Source of the DNA: Erwinia rhapontici
GTDB taxonomy: Bacteria; Pseudomonadota; Gammaproteobacteria; Enterobacterales; Enterobacteriaceae
DNA: 64,000 nucleotides
Direction of reading: 5' to 3'
Assembly: GCF_012271765.1 (NCBI RefSeq)
Contig: NZ_VRKO01000014.1
Location: 62,001-126,000 of the forward strand
Made by a program: the position numbers and the translations under genes. The notes under the pieces are model-generated. The model saw only the letters and a list, made by a program, of their open reading frames with translations. It made no database searches and was not told the origin of the DNA. This document shows positions 42,339-50,266 of the stretch, piece by piece (position 1 is the stretch's first letter; each line of letters opens with the position of its first letter).

Positions 42339-43232
42339 GTGATCGGTAACCTTGAAGTGAAATGGTTTTATGATGTGATTGCACTGGAAGAGAGCCGGAG
42401 CTTTACCCTGGCGGCGGAGAAAAGGAACATCTCACAGTCATCGTTTAGCCGACGCATACAGTCGCTGGAATCCGCGCTGGGTTTTATGATTTTTGATCGC
42501 AGCAAAAACCCGTTACAGCTGACGCAACAGGGTAAAAACTTCATCGGCTATGCGCGCAATATGCTGGACGATATGGATTTTCAGCTCAACCGCATCAAAG
42601 GGTTAGATAACCTCCGGCAGAGCATCAAGATCGATGCCGCGCCCTCTCTTTCCGTGCTGTGGCTGCCCGAAATGATTGCCGGATACAACGACAGTAATGA
42701 GCGCATCCACTATGTGGAATCGATTAATGTGAATGATGCGGTCTATAACCTGAAAGAGGGAAAATGTGATTTTATTCTGAGTTTTTATAACGAAGAGTTA
42801 ATGAACTATCCCTTTGTTCATCACAAGATTTTTGATTCTCATCTCCATCTGGTCACCCCCTGCGATGATGATGGTCAGCCGTTGTACTCCCTGAGCCACG
42901 ATATTTTGCCGTTAATGAAATACGCTACCGACAGCTATATGGGACGGCAGGTTAACCAGGTGATCGACACATTGTCTGAGGACACTTTTACGCTGCGTTT
43001 TGTCTCGTCGATGAGTGAGCTGTTAAAGCGTATGATCGTTAACGGGCAGGGTGTGGGCTGGTTACCGCAGTACTCAATAAAAGAGGAACTCAGCCAGGGA
43101 AAACTGGCAATTATGGACCCTTCTGTTTCCCTCGGGATCAGCGCCTATGTTTACCGTTCCGGCTCCAGGCTGAACCTTTCCGCTGAACGGTTTTGGCAGT
43201 ATATTCGCGCGCAACCGACACGGCGGGAATAA
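42339..43232 (+). CDS. HypT/YjiE-like LysR regulator
   Basis: The 297-residue LysR protein starts (GTG) V/MIGNLEVKWFYDVIALEE, and resembles E. coli HypT (YjiE) throughout: AAEKRNISQSSFSRRIQSLE, PLQLTQQGKNF, VNDAVYNLKEGKCDFILSF, DSYMGRQVNQ and SSMSELLKRM. HypT is a methionine-oxidation-activated regulator of the hypochlorite response. Similarity is moderate, so target and signal may differ. The frame extends to a TTG at 42273, but the family N-terminus supports GTG 42339. Codon use is more AT-rich than pckA. Confidence 0.8.
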   Translation: MIGNLEVKWFYDVIALEESRSFTLAAEKRNISQSSFSRRIQSLESALGFMIFDRSKNPLQLTQQGKNFIGYARNMLDDMDFQLNRIKGLDNLRQSIKIDAAPSLSVLWLPEMIAGYNDSNERIHYVESINVNDAVYNLKEGKCDFILSFYNEELMNYPFVHHKIFDSHLHLVTPCDDDGQPLYSLSHDILPLMKYATDSYMGRQVNQVIDTLSEDTFTLRFVSSMSELLKRMIVNGQGVGWLPQYSIKEELSQGKLAIMDPSVSLGISAYVYRSGSRLNLSAERFWQYIRAQPTRRE

Positions 43233-43392
43233 CCAATAGTGGGGCTGGTCACTGTCATCAGGATGGATAGAGCTTAGTCATCTTGCAGGGAACTGGTAGG
43301 TAAATAAAATTATTGCATTAATTTTATTTTTCTTACAAAAACAAAACAACAATGATAATATGAAAATAATTTTTCAAGGAAGGAGAAATGAA

Positions 43393-43674
43393 ATGGCTGA
43401 AATAATTTCTTTAATGTTTTTGTGTGTTGGTGTTATTGCCTTCACCAAGGAGATAAAACTCTTTAAAATTGTATCCAGCATTATGTTGTATTTTTCTTTT
43501 GTTGTTGCAAACGGAAGTGTTCCTCTGCAAGTTTCCTATATTTCCATAATACTCATGGTGCTAATAGTTCTGCTCTATGTGAATTCCAGCAAGAAAAATA
43601 AAGATATATTTTATTTCTCAATTCCTTGCTGGTTGTTAATTGTTTCGGTTATATTTAAAGTATTTATTTACTGA
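43393..43674 (+). CDS. AT-rich small membrane protein, unknown function
   Basis: This 93-residue protein (MAEIISLMFLCVG...) has three to four hydrophobic segments covering most of its length, with a short charged loop SSKKNKD. The ATG at 43393 has AGGAG 7 bases upstream. No family is recognised. It is markedly AT-rich, like the next gene, with which it converges only 7 bases apart. Confidence 0.65.
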   Translation: MAEIISLMFLCVGVIAFTKEIKLFKIVSSIMLYFSFVVANGSVPLQVSYISIILMVLIVLLYVNSSKKNKDIFYFSIPCWLLIVSVIFKVFIY

Positions 43675-43681
43675 TCGTGAG

Positions 43682-44245
43682 TTACTTGATTTTCATTAGT
43701 TTTTTAGCTATGGATATAAATTCAATCTCACTATTTATGTATATTATCTCTTTTGTTTTTGAATTATACTTCGCCAGGGAAACAGGTGCGCCATCCCCAC
43801 CATTTTCAATAAAGAATTTTGATCTTATACTGTCATAAAGATTCACGGAACTTATCGGATCCCTTCCGAACTTGTAGGGTGTTGGCGCACTGATCTTATG
43901 TTTGCTAGATAACCACCTGGGTAAAATTCTATCGAACCCATCAATTGGAGTTATAAAAGTACTAAAACCGCAATACTCAAGGTTGAAAATTAGTTTTCCA
44001 TTCTTTTTATCTTTTTCACTAATGCCAATGCCAAAAGAAATTTTGAATTTACCCCAAGTGTTTACATTGCTATAGTTCACCGGGCTATCATTATAAAACA
44101 ATTCTTGCTCTCTCATTAAATGATAAACAGACTTTACAACCTGAATAGAGGTTGGGCCTATTGTGTTTGCAATGCTCGGTAATCCTGACTTGGTGTATAT
44201 CTGTTCTTTTATAAGATATATCCCCGTTCCTTTGAAATATTCCAT
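43682..44245 (-). CDS. AT-rich orphan hypothetical protein
   Basis: This 187-residue protein starts MEYFKGTGIYLIKEQ, with a strong AAGGAAGG ribosome-binding site 5 bases before the ATG (44245); the longer frame to 44308 lacks one. There is no signal peptide or membrane segment, and the body is a mixed, rather aromatic globular sequence. I recognise no domain. It is of low GC and isolated between hairpins, which suggests acquisition. An effector or immunity role is possible but unsupported. Confidence 0.65.
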   Translation of the reverse strand: MEYFKGTGIYLIKEQIYTKSGLPSIANTIGPTSIQVVKSVYHLMREQELFYNDSPVNYSNVNTWGKFKISFGIGISEKDKKNGKLIFNLEYCGFSTFITPIDGFDRILPRWLSSKHKISAPTPYKFGRDPISSVNLYDSIRSKFFIENGGDGAPVSLAKYNSKTKEIIYINSEIEFISIAKKLMKIK

Positions 44246-44446
44246 AAAACCTTCCTTGTTTTTTAAACGTAAAATTACTGATGAAGTTATGATTTGATAT
44301 GCAATCATGAACCAGAACGATAATCATTGTGTCATAATTAAAATTCGCGAAAGTTAAACTCACGCAATGTGAGTTATTACACATATTCAAGGGGGTTGTC
44401 TTTAGTAAAAATAATGAAAAAATAAAGAAAATACGGAGGGTTAAAA

Positions 44447-44557
44447 ATGAGTTCTACAGATTCAGCTAAAAACAGCTGGATAAAGAAGGTATTCATTATG
44501 GTGAGTGAAAACCATCAGCAGGGTTCGACCGGAAAAAAAGGTCGAACCCTACGTTGA
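44447..44557 (+). CDS. Candidate small protein of 36 residues
   Basis: An ATG with a perfect GGAGG 7 bases upstream opens a 36-codon ORF starting MSSTDSAKNSWIKKVF. Its last 13 codons run into the hairpin GGGTTCGACC/GGTCGAACCC and the conserved CCCTACG repeat flank, so the gene may have been extended or truncated by a repeat insertion. No homologue is recognised. Confidence 0.35.
   Translation: MSSTDSAKNSWIKKVFIMVSENHQQGSTGKKGRTLR
44521..44550. terminator. Perfect hairpin GGGTTCGACC/GGTCGAACCC
   Basis: Ten-base perfect arms surround GGAAAAAAAG. It is followed by CCTACGTTG, the flank found with other palindromes in this window. It probably terminates the small transcript from about 44430. Confidence 0.7.
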
Positions 44558-44571
44558 GGCGATTGCTGTAG

Positions 44572-44598
44572 GGGCGGACCTGCTGTTTCGGTCCGCCC
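44572..44598. repeat. 27-bp GGGCGGACC-type hairpin repeat before the Gfo/Idh operon end
   Basis: Perfect arms GGGCGGACC and GGTCCGCCC flank TGCTGTTTC, preceded by GTAGG. It is the same family as 21297, 33887 and 35010. It lies 11 bases after the stop of the minus-strand operon and likely ends it. Confidence 0.8.
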
Positions 44599-44608
44599 GC
44601 TCGCGTCG

Positions 44609-45781
44609 TTATTCGAAATCGACCCAGGTCGCGCCGGCATCGGCCGACTCAACGCAGCGCTCAACCCACTGCACACCGGCAACACCCGCATGAACATCCG
44701 GGTACCAGAAGTCTGCCAGCAGCGCTTTATCACCACGATCGGTGGCATCCATGGCTACGGCAAAGCGACGATAGAGGTTTGACCAGGCTTCGAACAACCC
44801 TTCCGGATGGCCGCCACCGATACGGTCTTCTTCCAGCGCACGCGGGGCCAGGTAGCCCATGCCGCGCTCCAGAATGCGTACCGGCTCGCCCTGAATTTCA
44901 TAGCGTAACTGGTTCGGCTGCTCGTCCCACCACTCCAGGCTGGCTTTCGATCCGATCACGCGGATCTTCTGACCATGCATCGATCCGCAGTTCACCGCAG
45001 AGCACCACAGCGATCCCACGGCACCGTTGTCGTATTCCATCAGCACAAAGGCGTTATCTTCCAGCGGCGCACGGGTTTTCACAAAGCTCTGACGGGAACA
45101 CATCAGACGCGTGATTTTCAGGTCAGGCAGCATGGTTTCCGCGAGGAACATCGGATGCGTGGCCAGATCGCCCAGTACGTAGCTTGGCCCGACAAATTTC
45201 GGGTCAACACGCCAGCGGGTGCTGGGGTTCGCCAGTTCCACCGCTTCATTGTGGAAGCCGTGGGAGAACGACATATTCACAATACGGATATCGCCCAGCA
45301 GGCCTTCCGCAATCATGCTGCGCGCCTGTTGGATCAGCTGATGGCCTGAATAACCGTAGGTGACACCGATGATTTTATTCTGTTTTTTGCTGAGTTCCGC
45401 CAGCTCTTTGGCTTCTGCGGTGGTGAAGCACAACGGTTTCTCACACACCACGTGCAGGCCCGATTCCAGCGCGGCTTTACAGATGGCGAAATGCGTGTTG
45501 TTCGGCGTGGCGATGGATACGGCTTCAATGCCGTCAGCGCGCCCAGCTTCCTGCTGGAATAACGTCTGATAATCGGGATAGCAGCGATCGCCCGTCACGC
45601 CCAGGCTTTCACCGAAGGCGCGGCCGCGTGCCGCATCAATATCAAATGCGCCCGCCACCAGGGTAAAGGTGTTGTCACGCAGTGCCGCTGAACGGTGGAT
45701 ATAGCCGATCTGGCTGGTGCCGCCGCCGCCAACCATGCCCCAGCGCAGGGAGCGATCGAGAGGTTTGATGCCGTTAATCAT
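44609..45781 (-). CDS. Gfo/Idh/MocA-family NAD-dependent sugar dehydrogenase
   Basis: This 390-residue oxidoreductase has an N-terminal Rossmann glycine motif (GMVGGGGTSQIGYIH), the family EKP motif in VVCEKPLCFT and a C-terminal substrate domain with a GDLATHPMFLAE-type segment. Members oxidise inositols, sugars or their derivatives. It is the last gene of the operon MFS, TIM-barrel isomerase, dehydrogenase on the minus strand, starting 13 bases after the isomerase stop. The context suggests uptake and oxidation of an inositol-like polyol or unusual sugar; the exact substrate is not known. Confidence 0.88.
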   Translation of the reverse strand: MINGIKPLDRSLRWGMVGGGGTSQIGYIHRSAALRDNTFTLVAGAFDIDAARGRAFGESLGVTGDRCYPDYQTLFQQEAGRADGIEAVSIATPNNTHFAICKAALESGLHVVCEKPLCFTTAEAKELAELSKKQNKIIGVTYGYSGHQLIQQARSMIAEGLLGDIRIVNMSFSHGFHNEAVELANPSTRWRVDPKFVGPSYVLGDLATHPMFLAETMLPDLKITRLMCSRQSFVKTRAPLEDNAFVLMEYDNGAVGSLWCSAVNCGSMHGQKIRVIGSKASLEWWDEQPNQLRYEIQGEPVRILERGMGYLAPRALEEDRIGGGHPEGLFEAWSNLYRRFAVAMDATDRGDKALLADFWYPDVHAGVAGVQWVERCVESADAGATWVDFE

Positions 45782-45794
45782 GGTAAGTCCTTAA

Positions 45795-46715
45795 TCAGAA
45801 TCCAACAGAGTTGAGGTAACGCAGGCTTTCGGTCACGTCGTGCAGGCTGCCATCGGCATTGCGCGGGTCACGTTCCTGTTCAATGGTGATCCAGCCCTGG
45901 TAGTGGCGTTCGACCAGGAAGGCACGCACTGCCGGGTAGTCGATGGCCCCTTTGCCAATCGGGCACATCACCCCTTCGGCACAGGCGGTGAAGAAGTCCA
46001 GCTCACGGGCGATCACATCGCGGAATACCTTGTCGTTAACATCCTTAAAGTGCAGGTAGTCGATACGGTCAAAGTACTGTGCCAGCGCAGGGATCGGGTC
46101 CATACCGGCGTAGTACAGATGCCCGGTATCCAGACACAGGCCAGCCACGCTGTGCGGGATGTCCTGCACCAGTTTTGCCAATTCATCGGCAAACTCAATG
46201 CTGCCGCCTGCATGCGGATGGATAACCGGGCGCACGCCGTACCCTTTGGCGATACGGCTGATCTCGGTGATATGGCTCATCATGCGCTGCCAGTCGGTGT
46301 CGGACAGGCGCACGGCTTTATCGTACTGCCCGGCAAGACGTGCGCGTTCTGCATCGCCAAAGTCGATAATCACCAGGTAGGGCGCAGGAAGGTTGTCGCC
46401 GTGAGTCGGGGTTGCCGTCGGCACTTGCGAGACATTGCGGCACAGGTTATGCGTCAGCTCAATCATCGCCGGGAAGTTCGCTTCGCTCACCAGATCGTCA
46501 AAGATGGTGCCCGCCACAATCGTCAGCCCGTACTGGTTCAGTTTTTCGGTCAGCAGTGCCGGGTCGGTTGGCAGATACGTCCAGGGACCCAGCTCTATGC
46601 TCTTGTAACCGGCCTGTGCGGCTTCTTTCAGCACTTTCTCATACGGCGGCAGGTGCGGGTTCTTTGGGTCATCGACGCCCCAGCTGCAGGGTGCGTTAGC
46701 AATATGAATAGTCAT
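45795..46715 (-). CDS. IolE/xylose-isomerase-like TIM-barrel protein
   Basis: This 306-residue TIM-barrel protein of the AP-endonuclease-2 superfamily opens with IANAPCSWGVDDPKN, as in inosose dehydratase (IolE). It has metal ligands in PVIHPHAGG, GLCLDTGHLYYAG, YLHFKDVN and ITIEQERDP. It would epimerise or dehydrate a keto-inositol or keto-sugar. It sits between the transporter and the dehydrogenase, with short gaps. Identity as IolE itself is not proven, since no other iol genes are here. Confidence 0.85.
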   Translation of the reverse strand: MTIHIANAPCSWGVDDPKNPHLPPYEKVLKEAAQAGYKSIELGPWTYLPTDPALLTEKLNQYGLTIVAGTIFDDLVSEANFPAMIELTHNLCRNVSQVPTATPTHGDNLPAPYLVIIDFGDAERARLAGQYDKAVRLSDTDWQRMMSHITEISRIAKGYGVRPVIHPHAGGSIEFADELAKLVQDIPHSVAGLCLDTGHLYYAGMDPIPALAQYFDRIDYLHFKDVNDKVFRDVIARELDFFTACAEGVMCPIGKGAIDYPAVRAFLVERHYQGWITIEQERDPRNADGSLHDVTESLRYLNSVGF

Positions 46716-46747
46716 TTCGGTGTCCTTTCTTTATCAATAAATCGCAC

Positions 46748-48178
46748 TCAGCGAGTGGCTGTTTTGCTTTCTTGTTGGGGGGTGTTGAAGCGTTCCAGAA
46801 TCAGCGCTTCCATTTTTTCCAGTGAAACCCCTTTGGTTTCAGGCAGCAGAGCTTTCACAAACCACCAGGAAGCCAGTGAACACACCGCGAACAGCAGCAG
46901 TGGGAAGGCGCCGTGGAAGTTATCGTTGAGATAGGCGTTCTGGTTCATCATCGGGAAGGACTGGCTGACAAAGAAGTTACCGGCCCACATGGCGCAGATA
47001 GAGAAGCCCATGCCAGCACCGCGCAGGCGGGTGGGGAAGATTTCACCAATCACCGTCCACACCACCTGGCCCCAGGTGCCGCCGAACAGGAACATAAAGC
47101 CGAACAGGCCGATAACGGAGACCCAGCCGGTCATGCCGCTGTAGAAGGTATAGAAGGTGATCAGCAGGCAGACGGCAGAGCCGAGGGAACCGATCAGCAG
47201 CAGTGATTTGCGTCCCATTTTGTCGATCAGCATCATGCCGACCACCACGCCCACAAACTGCAGCACCGCCAGCCAGATGGTCATGTACATCGCTTCCTGC
47301 ATGTTATGGGTCACGTTCATCAGCAAGGTCGGGCCAAAATACTGGATGACGTTGATGCCGGTGAGCTGGTTAAAGATGGCCAGGCCAACGCCAATCACCA
47401 GGAAGATCGAGGTCTTACGGTTGAAGCTGACACGCTCGCGGTTCACCTGTTTATCGGCGTTATAACGCAGCGACTCCTGGATCTCGTTCATCACGCGTTG
47501 TGCATGCTCAGGGGTGGAGATGCGCGACAGGGTTTTCAGTGCCTGCTCGTTGCGGCCGACCATCGCGTTCCAGCGGGGTGACTCAGGAATAAAACCGACA
47601 AACAGGAAGAAAAGGATGCAGGGAACAAAGGCGGCACCCAGCATCCAGCGCCAGCCGTAGGCATTCAGCCACTCTGGATCGGCATTTTTGGCAATCAGGT
47701 AGTTGGTCAGCAGGACCAGCACCTGGCCGCCAACGCAGCAGATCATGTGCATGGTCATGGCCCGACCGCGATAATCTTTCGGCGCGACTTCGGCAATGTA
47801 GATAGGGGAGATCACCGAGGCAAGGCCGATGCCCAGTCCGCCGATAATGCGGAACACCACAAAGGTGGTGAAGTCCGGGGCCAGTGCAGTGCCGGCAACG
47901 GAGACCACAAACAGAATGGCGGTGACGATCAGCATTTTTTTACGGCCATAACGGTCAGCCAGTTTTCCTGCCACCAGACAGCCAATAACACAGCCGATGA
48001 TGACGTTAGACACCGCCCAGCCCGTTTCGGCAGGTGAGAGTTGATAGTGGTGGCTGATAGGTTCGATAGCGCCGGAGATGACCGACGAATCATAGCCAAA
48101 CAGCAGACCACCGAGGGCAGCAACGGCGCAAATCGCCATCACATAGGCCATGTTATGTTTTGGTGTTGATAGAGGCAC
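46748..48178 (-). CDS. MFS sugar/polyol:H+ symporter
   Basis: This 476-residue, 12-helix transporter of the sugar-porter family shows LFGYDSSVISGAI, DRYGRKKML, FVGFIPESPRWNAM, QQ-type helix 7 region (FNQLTGINVIQYFGP), DKMGRKSL and the C-terminal LLPETKGVSLE. It resembles XylE/GalP/IolT. It is the first gene of the catabolic operon and has a large operator-like inverted repeat directly upstream (48216-48256). Confidence 0.92.
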   Translation of the reverse strand: MPLSTPKHNMAYVMAICAVAALGGLLFGYDSSVISGAIEPISHHYQLSPAETGWAVSNVIIGCVIGCLVAGKLADRYGRKKMLIVTAILFVVSVAGTALAPDFTTFVVFRIIGGLGIGLASVISPIYIAEVAPKDYRGRAMTMHMICCVGGQVLVLLTNYLIAKNADPEWLNAYGWRWMLGAAFVPCILFFLFVGFIPESPRWNAMVGRNEQALKTLSRISTPEHAQRVMNEIQESLRYNADKQVNRERVSFNRKTSIFLVIGVGLAIFNQLTGINVIQYFGPTLLMNVTHNMQEAMYMTIWLAVLQFVGVVVGMMLIDKMGRKSLLLIGSLGSAVCLLITFYTFYSGMTGWVSVIGLFGFMFLFGGTWGQVVWTVIGEIFPTRLRGAGMGFSICAMWAGNFFVSQSFPMMNQNAYLNDNFHGAFPLLLFAVCSLASWWFVKALLPETKGVSLEKMEALILERFNTPQQESKTATR

Positions 48179-48215
48179 GGAGGAGATCCTTCAATTATTA
48201 TTTGAAGGGAGTATC

Positions 48216-48256
48216 AAACAAACATTCCATTACCTACAATGATGGAATGTTTGTTT
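48216..48256. promoter_or_regulatory. 15-bp perfect inverted repeat before the MFS operon
   Basis: AAACAAACATTCCAT and ATGGAATGTTTGTTT are perfect complements separated by 11 bases, centred 58 bases upstream of the transporter start. The site is AT-rich and unlike the CG-centred LacI operator. A second palindrome, AATGATA-N6-TATCATT, lies at 48291-48310. They are good candidates for operator sites of the adjacent regulator. Confidence 0.7.
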
Positions 48257-48371
48257 TTTGATGGTGATCTCACTATTTTTGATAGCTTTGAATGATAATA
48301 TTCTATCATTTCCGCTATTTCAGTGAGTTATTCGATAGTTCTGTCGGATTTCGCTGTTGACCCGCAGTGCG

Positions 48372-49403
48372 TCAGTAATTCTCTTTGGTTATCAATTCGA
48401 AACTGCTGGTCAGGGCGATAAAGCCACCACGTTCCTCTGTGCTGGCTTGCTGCATCGCCTCAATGACGCGGGCGGCCAGCTCGTCCAGTCGATGGGCTAT
48501 CATGATATCCAGCGTGCCGTCGATCAGTGCCAGCTGAGCATCCTGCAACGGGCCGTGGCAGATTAACGTAATGTCCTGCCGCCGGGCACTGTCACGCAGG
48601 GCATTGACGACACCTTCCACGCCGCCGCAGGGCGCATAGATCACGGACAATTCCGGGTGGCGATGAATCAGTTCGGCAGTGACCTGATAGCCCCGCTCAA
48701 CGTTTTCAAAACTCTTAACCGGTTCCAGTACCGTATGGCCGGTGGCGTATTCCCGCAGGTACGAACGGAAGCTGATTTCGCACGTTTCCTGACATAAAAA
48801 GCGATTATCACCGACAATCACCCCGACTTTTCCCGGTGGGCCGCTTAGACGCTGAACAGCCCATGCGGCGGTTCGGCCCGCTTTTCGGTTATCCAGGCCG
48901 ATATACCCGGCGTGGCCACAGGGCGAGAGATCGGAGAGAACGGTAAATACTTTTACGCCTTTTTGTGTGGCTTTCTCCACCGCCCGACGGATGAGCGCAT
49001 TATCCAGCGCGATCAGTGCCAGCACGTTAACGTGATCGCTCAGTTCATCAATCGTTGCCGCCGTTTCTTCAATGGCATGGATATCATGAAAGGCGAATTC
49101 AATGCGGGTGCCCTCCTGTAAATACGGTGCGGCGTGCTGTTCCAGTGCCCGGGAAAACGTATCGTAGAACGAGTAGTCACGCGACAGCAGAATGACGCCA
49201 ATCCGCAGCGAACCTGAACTCTGGCGTGGGGCGCTGACGTTAAGAAAATCAGGATCAAAACGATAGCCGAGCCGGGACGCGGCCTGAACCACGCGATGTT
49301 CGGTGTCCGGGCGAACGGGAGCTCGTCGGTTCAGTACCCTGTCGACCGTGGCAACACCCACGCCAGCTTCGCGGGCGATGTCCGTTAATGTGGTTTTTTT
49401 CAT
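48372..49403 (-). CDS. LacI-family transcriptional regulator
   Basis: This 343-residue protein has the LacI HTH and hinge (TLTDIAREAGVGVATVDRVL, NRRAPVRPDTEHRV) and a periplasmic-binding-like sugar domain. The hinge region and VDRVLNRR pattern place it with the subgroup that regulates polyol or inositol genes. It lies immediately upstream of and codirectional with the transporter operon, with 193 bases holding two palindromes between. Confidence 0.9.
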   Translation of the reverse strand: MKKTTLTDIAREAGVGVATVDRVLNRRAPVRPDTEHRVVQAASRLGYRFDPDFLNVSAPRQSSGSLRIGVILLSRDYSFYDTFSRALEQHAAPYLQEGTRIEFAFHDIHAIEETAATIDELSDHVNVLALIALDNALIRRAVEKATQKGVKVFTVLSDLSPCGHAGYIGLDNRKAGRTAAWAVQRLSGPPGKVGVIVGDNRFLCQETCEISFRSYLREYATGHTVLEPVKSFENVERGYQVTAELIHRHPELSVIYAPCGGVEGVVNALRDSARRQDITLICHGPLQDAQLALIDGTLDIMIAHRLDELAARVIEAMQQASTEERGGFIALTSSFELITKENY

Positions 49404-49648
49404 CCTGGATTCCCTGATATAAGCAATGACAAAAAACTATCACGTCTGCCCACAGGGCAACAGTACAGGCAGAGGACTAAATACTCAGGATATGATGCTC
49501 ATCAGATTATTTTTTTTATTGTGCACAAATAAGATTTAAAAATTTCATTTTTGGCCGGTGTCAGTAAAGGTAAAAAAAACCAGATATTTCCAAAATTATG
49601 CTATCTTTCTGCAAACATACCGCGTGGTATCTTTTAGCCGAAAACGTC

Positions 49649-50266
49649 ATGATTAAACATCCCACATCATCTCATTCACTGCGCGAAGCGCTCTGCTGTG
49701 AACGGGGTTATAAGCGTAAAAAACAACCGGAACAGGTCAGGGCGGCGCTGATCCACTCCGCTGCCGAACTTGCCGCCCTCGAGGGGCTGACAGGCGTCAC
49801 TGTTCAGGCCGTGTCTGCTGCTGCGGGCGTGACGAAAGGCGGGTTCTTTCATCATTTTCCCCATAAGCAGGCGCTGCTGGATGCGGTCTTCGAAAGTTTC
49901 CTCGCGGAGAATGAACAAGCTATTGACCGTGTTATGGCCGCTGATGAGCCATCATCCGGTTGCTTCACACGTGCGTATATTAGCGTGGCGTTTGATGACA
50001 TTTTACAGGCGGAGAAAAGCCTGAGGATCCCGTTATCGCTGTCGATGATGGCATCACGCGAGCTGTGTGAACGCTGGTCGTTGTGGCTGGCGGGGCGACT
50101 GCAACGCCACCACGAGACGGACAGTCTTCCACAGCATGAGGTGGCACGACTGGCGGCTGATGGCGCATGGCTGGCCTATTCACTGGGTAATGGCCGCGGC
50201 ATTCGTGACGCGTTATCCCTGAAAAACATTTTGCTGACACTCACCAGAGAGCGACCTTTATCGTGA
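49649..50266 (+). CDS. TetR-family transcriptional regulator
   Basis: This 205-residue regulator has an N-terminal TetR HTH: QVRAALIHSAAELAALEGLT, VTVQAVSAAAGVTKGGFFHHF and PHKQALLDAVF. The ligand domain is generic. No start has a strong ribosome-binding site; ATG 49649 is chosen, ATG 49598 is also possible. Its stop overlaps the GTG start of the AraC-type gene by 4 bases, so both regulators are made together. Confidence 0.82.
   Translation: MIKHPTSSHSLREALCCERGYKRKKQPEQVRAALIHSAAELAALEGLTGVTVQAVSAAAGVTKGGFFHHFPHKQALLDAVFESFLAENEQAIDRVMAADEPSSGCFTRAYISVAFDDILQAEKSLRIPLSLSMMASRELCERWSLWLAGRLQRHHETDSLPQHEVARLAADGAWLAYSLGNGRGIRDALSLKNILLTLTRERPLS

Larger units (their letters stand above)
44246..44608. 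other. AT-rich gap with a small ORF and two hairpins
   Basis: The first part (44246-44434) is AT-rich and presumably holds the promoter of the orphan at 43682. It is followed by a GGAGG-led small ORF (44447-44557) and two strong hairpins (44521-44550 and 44572-44598) that separate it from the catabolic operon. Confidence 0.5.

Noticed and set aside
45840-46934. Plus-strand ORF of 364 codons across the IolE-like gene
   Set aside because: It is antisense to two well-supported genes and has shadow-type composition.
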